Both the position numbers and the translations under genes were made by a program. From Eonycteris spelaea (taxonomy: Eukaryota > Chordata > Mammalia > Chiroptera > Pteropodidae), in NCBI GenBank assembly GCA_003508835.1, contig PUFA01000022.1, forward strand, positions 6,944,001-7,008,000: 64,000 bases of DNA, written 5' to 3'. Below are positions 57,112 to 64,000 of the stretch, one piece after another. Position 1 is the stretch's first letter; the number at the start of each line of letters is the position of its first letter. The notes below the pieces were generated by a model. The model was not told where the DNA came from. It saw nothing but the letters and a program-made list of their open reading frames with translations, and made no database searches.

Positions 57112-57413
57112 CAATTAAACTTTGAACAAGGGTTTGAGCTACATGAGTCCACTGATATTCAGATTTTTCCAAACAAATATCCATACTGGTTTTTGTCCAC
57201 AGATGCAGAGGGCCAACTATATGTAATGATTTATGCATTTATATAAGGGACTTGAACATGTGTGGATTTTGGTATCTACTGGGGGTCTTGGAACCAATTC
57301 CCCAGGCATTAAGGGACAAACTGTTTTGGGAGACTCATAAGTTATAAGTAGATTTTTGACTATGTGCGGGATCAGTGTCCCAATCCCTGAGTTAATTATT
57401 AATGGGTCAATTG
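57112..57413 (+). mobile_element. Non-autonomous Tigger/MER2-type (pogo) DNA transposon
   Basis: Terminal repeats CAATTAAAC.. and ..GGGTCAATTG are degraded Tigger ends. The left part ('ttgaacaagggtttgagctacatgagtccactgatattcagattttt') and right part ('agactcataagttataagtagatttttgactatgtgcgggatc') match Tigger1. The middle ('cagatgcagagggccaac', 'tatgcatttatataagggacttgaacatg', 'ggattttggtatctactgggggtcttggaaccaattcccc') matches MER2. It sits at a TA (57110-57111) inside an L1. No transposase is encoded; the 68-codon frames here are incidental. Confidence 0.9.
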
Positions 57414-57570
57414 CATACACCAAATTTTCTTTATCGATTCATCTGTTGACAGACACAGTTTTTCCTATATATCTTGTCTATTGCGAATGATGCTGCAACA
57501 AAAATATGTTTCTTGATGTACCGTTCTTCCTGAAGTATAACTTCTCTTCAACTCTCTGATAAGTCGATAT
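57414..57570 (-). mobile_element. L1MA-type 3' UTR, right part
   Basis: 'acaccaaattttctttatcgattcatctgttgacagacacag' and 'tcttgtctattgcgaatgatgctgcaacaaaaatatg' continue the same L1 in register (family: ..caccacattttctttatccattcatctgttgatggacac..). Confidence 0.9.
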
Positions 57571-59550
57571 GTTATTTTTATTGTCTAAATGTTTTCTAAA
57601 TTAGTTATTCATCTCCACACGGGCTAGGCAGCAGTGAATTCAGTCAGCTCCCCTGCGCCATAATGTCCAAGAGTGGCTTGAATATGTATTGAGGAAGGAA
57701 TTTGATCGTAGAAAAAGAATCATAGGTTTGGGCCTGAAACTGGGCATTACCACTGAATAACAAGTCTCGTGACTAAATTTTCATAAAATGATGTGCTCAA
57801 GTAGGTGTTATTTGTTTTTTGAGATGAAAACATTGCATATTTCTTCTTTTACTATACTGATGTGATAGGAATTTAAAAAATAATACATCCAATCTTCATG
57901 GTATTTACTACTTAATATTCACTGCTTTATATATTATCCTCCTAAAAAAATTTGAAGTTACTGAGTCCAAGCTTTTGTTGAACATTTAATATTTAAACAG
58001 AATCAGCATTTTTTTATTCTACTATATTTCACTAGGAATAGTGTCCCCCTCCCCCCAAATAGGTTGTAACAAATAGTGGGTTATGGAATCTATACATATA
58101 TAGAATTTTGAACAACATTTACAAAAATAAAATAGAATGTAAATAATACACTAAATTATAAGAGATTAGTTTAGACTTAACTGAAGTTTATTTGACTGAA
58201 AAACAAAGAAGATAGAGTCTTTTGATATGATACGAGTAAATATAGGCATTATTTTTCCTTTCAATTTATATATGTATTTATGTAAACATGTACATACATA
58301 CATTTGTGTGTGAGACTTAAGTTTGTGAAAGTACAGAGATAACATAAAATGTTTTCCTTGCTTTGGATTGCATTACAACTTTTATAAAAATATTTGAAAA
58401 TCATTTTTCAAGACTGGTAGATTTTTTCAACCTAGAAAAATATATGACATGTCGACAGATAGTGGTGTATCAACCTCAAAGTTAATTTATGAGAAATGAA
58501 AGTGAGGCAATAATAAGTAGAGTAATTTTTTAAAAAATAAGGAAGAAATTGGCAAGAAGGAACAAATTTGATGATTAGGAAAATGAGAATAAAGTTTATG
58601 ATTTTGATTATTTTTGTCTGAGAGACATAGATTCCTCAGATGTAAAAATAATTTATCTACAAATTTATCCATGTCCTCTTTAAATTAACTTTCTTTCTCA
58701 CACTCTGTACAATGAAGATAGTCTCTATTCTGAAATATAATATCTTTGCATTTCTCTGAAGCATATGCAAGGAAGATATTTTACTACTAGGTTTATAGCT
58801 TGTCTATCCTCTCTCACTGCCTATAAAGATAAGTTATATACTCTTTTCCTATTCAAAAATTCAAAAAAGAAAAAAGTAAATAAAGGACATTTTACTTTCA
58901 TTCTCTTAGTCACTCTTAAAAACCAAAGATTAAATATTTATATGTTTTATTTCATATGAATTGGCACAGAGTTCTGTGCATTTGATTTTAAAAAGTACAG
59001 TTTTGCAAGAAATCTTAATCATGTCGAACTTTAGGAGTTTTTATCTGTATAATAGCGTTAATAATTTCTGACCAGTCCTCTGCACAGAATTTTTGAGAAT
59101 CTCTCTGAGATTTTATAGATAAAATAATGTGTACATAAACAGTATTAAAATGAATCTGTTCTCAATCGTGACTTTAATTTTGTAGTTTGAACAGTATCCC
59201 TCCTTTAACCATTCACTTTGTCAATAAAGTAAAAGATGGAATAAAAAGAGCTGAATTAAATTTGGACCATTCTTTTAGGATAGAAGAAGACAACCATTTT
59301 ACAGTTAATGGGGACTCTTGAAATGGGTCATATTTAAATTCCATAAATAAAATTCCATAAATGCTTCCCATGATTACACAAATTTTGTTGTTTAAGAAAT
59401 GGTAATGCCAAAGCCAAGGTGATGGCAGAAATGAACATTTATTCACCGTATATAATTAGCTTATATTTTGGGGGGTGGCGGTATTGTTGTTTTATCAATG
59501 AATGTTAGTTTGTATACCTTACGGAGGTGTGCGTGTCTGTCTCTTAAGGG
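57571..59550. other. Unassigned AT-rich DNA
   Basis: No repeat family recognised. A C-run lies near 58044-58057. Short frames at 58487-58672, 58765-58959 and 59213-59446 show no known domain. Confidence 0.4.
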
Positions 59551-59554
59551 GAGA

Positions 59555-59780
59555 AAAAGTCTATTAACGGTTCAGGACAATTTTTGATTAGATTGTTTGA
59601 GATGTTTTCTGTTTCTTGAGGTAGGTCTATGTTGCTATAAATTTTCCACATATAACTACTTTGGCTGCGTCCCATAGATTTGGGGTCATTATGTTTCATT
59701 TTCATTTGTCTCTGAGTGTCTTTTGATGTCTTTCCCGATCTCACTGTTAACCCATTCACTGTTTAGTAGTAGCATGTTAT
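59555..59780 (-). mobile_element. L1 ORF2 internal fragment
   Basis: The plus strand 'tcttgaggtaggtctatgttgctataaattttcc', 'tggctgcgtcccatagatttgg' and 'ctcactgttaacccattcactgtttagtagtagcatgtta' is the reverse complement of the L1 ORF2 region between endonuclease and reverse transcriptase. Translated on the minus strand with frameshifts it gives pieces equivalent to NNMLLNNQWVNEEIKK. The 71-codon frame here is a remnant of this ORF. Confidence 0.8.
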
Positions 59781-59814
59781 ATGGCTTACATGTTTGTATC
59801 ACCATCAGTTTCCC

Positions 59815-60353
59815 TCCGTATTCTACACTCCTTTCTTCCAGCAAAATGTTGAGTCTCTCCCTGCACCCACCCTTTCCAAATCTGGGCAGGTTTCAATGAC
59901 TTTGTTACCCATAGAATGTGGCAGAAGTGACTCTGGGACTCCTGAAGCTAGGGTCTAAGAGGATTTTTACTTTCCTCCTGAGTCTCTTAGAACTGGTTGT
60001 TGTAACTCTTCCTCTGGGGAGACGTCTTCTGTTACGTAAGAAGTACAATTGGCTTAAGAATGTTATGTGTGGAAAGAGAAAGATACCAGCCAGTACCGGC
60101 TGTCCCAGCCCAAGCAACAGACATGTGAATAAAGCTGCCATCTTGGATATTACAATCCCAGCGTAGTCCGTGTGGAGAAGAACCAAAGTCCCAGATATGT
60201 TAACCAGTTACACCACCCAGTCATCCCTAGCCTTCTGAGCCACCCTAGCTGGGGCCCTAGACATGTGGCACAGAGACAAATCATCCCTGCCGTGCTTTGC
60301 CCTAATTTCTGACCCACAGAATTGTGAGCACAATAAATGTTAATTGTTTTATG
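59815..60353 (+). mobile_element. MLT1-type (MaLR) solo LTR
   Basis: 'ctgggcaggtttcaatgactttgttacccatagaatgtggcagaagtgactctg', 'cctgaagctagggtctaagagg', 'gctgtcccagcccaagcaacagacatgtgaataaagctgccatcttgg', 'cccacagaattgtgagcacaataaatgttaattgtttta' follow the older MLT1 consensus in order. Plus strand. Overlapping 82- and 93-codon frames are not genes. Confidence 0.85.
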
Positions 60354-61540
60354 TTAAAAAAAAAAAAGTATACTTTTGCCTTAACTGCAAAACTATAATC
60401 ACTATCTTCGTCAAGCCCTAGTGACTGAGCAGATCTTTCGCATGGGCCTCCTGTAGCGTGTGGCCAACACCTGAGATATATAGTTTTGAGGAAACAAGAG
60501 TACCAGAGGGACTCCTGGGATTTATGAGAAGGACGAAACTTGGCTGAGGAAAGAGGGACAGATAATCAACACCCAAGTGGTGTCCTTATCAGAAAAGGTT
60601 CTCACTCTGTATGACACCCATTTCAATATCTGTTGGCCCATCGTTGTCCAGCTATGCTGAAATCCACCCAGCCCTTCAATAAATGACTCAAAATAATTCC
60701 CATTGCAATTATGCAAGCAGCTCTGGAGGCACATGGCCAAACAGAAGGACTACAGATCACTGCAGATGAAGGGTAGGCAGCTTCTATAAAGCAGGAGGCC
60801 AGAGTCATGGTCATGGGTAGAAGGAACTCAAGATAAGAACAAAGGCAAAGCATTATTTCTGAGCACTTTTTATGGATTAGTGAGTTTTGTCTTTCAAGAA
60901 AGTGCAACTGTGTATCTGTGACAAAATAACTCAGTCTTATATTTTAAAGAGCCATAAAATTATGTTTCTCAAAGACTAAGGGAATGAGAAAAGACTATAC
61001 TTATGTTATTGTATTTAAAATAATTAAATCTCTCTGCAACATTACCTCTATTGAGAAAAGTACTTACATACAACATTTATTATAATCAGATAAAAACTAC
61101 ATTAATATATGGACAATATATTCTAAAGAGTACACATAACACTTCAGTGCTTCTTTTATATTATAAATCATTTTCTTAAGATTCAACTGTATTACATTTT
61201 TGAAAATTATTTATAGAATACATTCTGCCAGTTTAGCTTTCTTAATAACTTATAGTTCTTAATAAATAATATTGCAAATATCATATAACAGAGCAATTAA
61301 TTAAGGAAACTATAGAAAGGTTAGAAAATACAAAGCCTTGAGGGCAGAGGGAAGGTTTTTGCAAACTGGAAATTAGACCCCACTAATTTTTTCACCCAAA
61401 CTGAGAAGAAACAGTGAAGAAAACTGTATGGAAAGTGTAAAAAATGGTGTCTAAACATTACCAACCAGTAAGCTGGTGTCCAAAGCTGGGAAGAGAGAAG
61501 TGGCTGCTTCCTTTAGATTGATCTAGTTTTGAGGAGTAAA
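60354..61540. other. Unassigned DNA
   Basis: An A-run ends the LTR; then nothing recognised. The 94-codon minus frame at 60623-60907 lies in ordinary-complexity sequence without a known domain. Confidence 0.4.
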
Positions 61541-61544
61541 TGCA

Positions 61545-61730
61545 AGCATTTATTCAGTACATATTTTGTGCAAAAATATTTTCTAAATGCTTTACATGCA
61601 TTGTCATTAATCTTTACAATATTCCTATAAGAACTATTTTTATTATAAAAATTATAGAATTGAATCACGGAAAAATAAAACAACTTGCCTAAAATGACAA
61701 AGCAAGTGATAGAGCTACTGAGGCATTAAA
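61545..61730 (-). mobile_element. MIR SINE
   Basis: 'aaatgctttacatgcattgtcattaatctttacaatattcctataagaactatttttatt', 'gaattgaatcacgg', 'acaacttgcctaaaatgacaaagcaagtgatagagctactg' give the reverse complement of MIR in the correct order. Confidence 0.8.
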
Positions 61731-63240
61731 TACGTTAAGAGAAATCACACTAGATTAGAAATAAGATGTTCTCTGAATTGCCTTTATTGTACAAAACACA
61801 GTATTCCTGTTTAATTGCAATGGAGAAGAAACTCCTCACATATATGATTGTAATTTCCATAATTCATGTGGTATAAGCAAAAGAATTAAATGTAATGTAG
61901 AAAGAAAAAAGAACAGCAACTTTTCTTGGATCCTAATTTTATGGAGAATTTCTTACATCAGGGATAAAAACCAATACCAGATTTTAGTTTTTAAGTGTTA
62001 AATTTGTATATCTACACAAGTGGTTTACAATGAGATCTCTTTTTAAGGACAGAGAACAACAGTGGGGCTACTTCACAATAAAATAAGTGCATTCAGCCTA
62101 TTTAGTAACTATAGGGGTTATTGAATCCCTTACTCTCACCCCCACTTTTGTGAATATGATCTCTCTCAAGAGGTTGTTTTTCCAAACCAAACATCCTGTG
62201 ATTATTATACTACTACGGGACTTCTCTGCTTAAGGGTATGATTGCAAGTTAATACATCATGTGATAGAAACTTGCCATAACGTAGTGATTATAAATCTTT
62301 TAGGTTTCTGTTCATAAATAAAGATTTATGAGCAAGAGTTACATTTTTCTTTTCTTTCATGTATAAATTAGCCTTAGGATTTTATGAATAATTCAATATG
62401 AAAAAATATTATCTTTCAAAGCTATGGTAAATAGTAAAGTTATGTGTGACTTTATGCAAGTGTGTCTATGTGTATACCTAAATAACACAAGGTCTAACAT
62501 GTATACAAATTAGAAAACTTATTTTAACATTTTCTAATTTTTAAATATGTTCTTAAAATGTTACGTGTCAAAATTCATCTTGTAGTCTTAAAAGACCACC
62601 TATACAGTAGAGTGATTTGCGAAGTAAACTTTTAAATTGTTTAAGATAGTTAAATAATGATTTATGTGGGTATTTATTTGCATGCATTTTACAGTCTGGA
62701 AAGCACAAACATTTAAAAAATAATTTTAGTTTAAGTCAAGACTGCATTCTTTGAGGTACTGATTCAAAATACTGCCAATTTTCCTTAAACAGAATATTAA
62801 GGAAAGCAAAGCTTTGGGAATAAACCCAATCAATCTAACATAGCCCTTAAAATTCTTTTTCACTTGAAAGAAAACATTTTTGAATTTAGGTCATATCTAG
62901 AATACATTTAAAGCATTTATGGAATATAATACATTTCTTATCCTTTGGCAAACACATATTAATATACTGTCCAAAATTCTCACTAAATATACTAAAATTT
63001 GCACCTATAAATTTAGAAGATTATACTAAAAGCTGAAAAATATTAAAGAGCATGATCCTAATTTTGGTTTATTCTCTGCTCTAATTACCTTCGATAATAA
63101 ATGTTTCTAACTTTTTAGGAAATATTTCAAAGTACTGTTGTAATCGATGTTTGAGCCTGCATTCCATGCAAACTGTGAGCACAGGGTTTGTATTCCCTCA
63201 GGACTGCTTCGGGAACCATACTGTGGGTGCTGACAACATT
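61731..63240. other. Unassigned AT-rich DNA
   Basis: No element recognised on either strand. Confidence 0.4.
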
Positions 63241-63242
63241 TC

Positions 63243-63365
63243 TTAGCTCAGTTCCTTCATCTATAAAACACTTATCCTGTTGGGCATTCTAAGGATCAAT
63301 GAGACAATGGAAGTAAGTCACCTTGCATGGTGGCACTAAATAATTATCAAATATTAAACATTAAA
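63243..63365 (+). mobile_element. MIR 3' half
   Basis: 'agctcagttccttcatctataaaac', 'aaggatcaatgagacaatggaagtaag' and 'ttgcatggtggcactaaataattatcaaatatta' follow the MIR 3' half on the plus strand. Confidence 0.65.
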
Positions 63366-63479
63366 ATTAAATATGCAGTATTACTATTATCTTCTGGCTA
63401 GAAAAAAATAGCAGAGTAAATTTTCAGATACTGGAGACAAAGGCGGTGTCAACTTATATCCTTAAACATTTTTTCTTGC

Positions 63480-63720
63480 TATTTTTCCAGTCTTATTAAG
63501 ATGTAATTGACATGTAACATTATATTGGTTTAAAGTGTAAACCTTATACACTTAATAATTTGATATATTAATATATTGAGAAAGGACCACAATAATGTAG
63601 CTAATATGCATCATCTCATAGTTATGATCTTTTTTTTTTCATTCATGAGAATTTTTAAGATCTATTCTTTTAGTAACTGTGAAATATATGATTTTTTTTA
63701 TTAATAAATATAATAATTGC
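63480..63720 (-). mobile_element. L1MA-type 3' UTR fragment
   Basis: 'cttattaagatgtaattgacatgtaacattatattggtttaaagtgtaaa', 'atttgatatattaatatattgagaaaggaccacaataatgtagctaat', 'catcatctcatagttatgatc', 'atgagaatttttaagatctattcttttagtaactgtgaaatatatg' are the reverse complement of a common L1 3' UTR. Confidence 0.85.
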
Positions 63721-63981
63721 AACAGTAATAGCATTAATAGCAATTATAATACTTAATTTTTATTAAAAGTTTCTGTGGAAAGGCTTATTACCTTGTTTCA
63801 ATGAATCATTATAGCCAACTTTTGCAGTAGATTATATTAATATCTCGTTTCATATGTAAGACTACAGAAATTTAGAGAAACTGTAGAAAAGGGGAAAGGA
63901 ATTAGAATGAAAGCCATTAAAAACTTCCTTCAGAATTTAGTTTTAACAACTATACCATTCTACCCTCCCAATTGTGCACGT

Positions 63982-64000
63982 GCACACACACACACACACA
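63982..64000. repeat. (CA)n microsatellite cut by the window edge
   Basis: At least nine CA dinucleotides run to the last base, so the true length is unknown. Confidence 0.9.

Noticed and set aside
59544..59759. 71-codon minus-strand ORF as a host gene
   Set aside because: It is a decayed internal part of L1 ORF2.
1..64000. CRISPR array, operon or bacterial content
   Set aside because: No regularly spaced repeats, no dense coding, and clear mammalian transposons throughout.
1..64000. Functional tRNA, U6, 7SK, 5S or microRNA genes
   Set aside because: No characteristic internal promoter or conserved core was found. The few perfect hairpins are too short or too AT-rich to call microRNA precursors.

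Overview
This window reads as mammalian nuclear DNA from an AT-rich, gene-poor region (gene desert or very long intron). No open reading frame exceeds 156 codons, and the longer ones lie inside transposon relics or simple repeats or resemble nothing I recognise. I found no exon, no functional RNA gene, no CRISPR array and no operon-like layout. What can be annotated is a deep layer of decayed transposable elements, a set of microsatellites and homopolymers, and several pairs of related sequence that I cannot assign to a named family. All repeat calls come from comparing the text by eye with remembered consensus sequences; no database was searched.

Organism: MIR and L2 remnants, MaLR-type LTRs (MLT1/MST), L1MA/L1MB-type L1 tails and Tigger/Charlie DNA transposons mark a placental mammal. 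L1 3' ends of the form '...ttaaccaatg..accccaataaa' (36061-36352, minus; 53035-53206, plus) and an RTE/BovB-like fragment (36353-36670) point to Laurasiatheria, best fitting a bat, with a perissodactyl less likely. No young tRNA-derived SINE of carnivore, ruminant, horse or vesper-bat type was seen in 64 kb, which would suit a fruit bat (Pteropodidae). That last step is inference.

Layout. 1-11 kb: mostly unassigned AT-rich DNA with two MaLR LTRs (2966-3338 minus, 5725-6104 plus), MIR pieces and a composite AT/GA microsatellite at 4.6 kb. 11-14 kb: an L2 tail, then two related ~385-bp arms in inverted orientation (12192-12584 and 13551-13931) around ~970 bp that holds a 40-bp tandem repeat. 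14-27 kb: L1 tails, L2 and MIR relics, an MLT1-like LTR, a small hAT element, (CA)n and (GA)n tracts, and one half each of a ~240-bp direct repeat pair (18472-18710, 25678-25915). 27-34 kb: an L2-rich block, including a MIR nested in L2, with a CpG-dense island at 31.2-31.66 kb that carries the longest ORF. 34-41 kb: L1 3' ends, the RTE fragment, an L1 ORF2 fragment and an old unnamed repeat. 41-50 kb: an MLT1 LTR, an L1 and an L2 fragment, and an MST LTR inserted in an oppositely oriented MLT1 LTR. 50-64 kb: L1 3' ends, one split by a Tigger/MER2-type element at 57.1-57.4 kb, an MLT1 LTR at 59.8-60.35 kb, MIRs, and a (CA)n tract cut by the window edge.

Nothing here works together as a gene system. 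The interest is archaeological (nesting order, horizontally transferred RTE ancestry, unnamed repeat families) plus a few sequences that could be conserved or structurally active.
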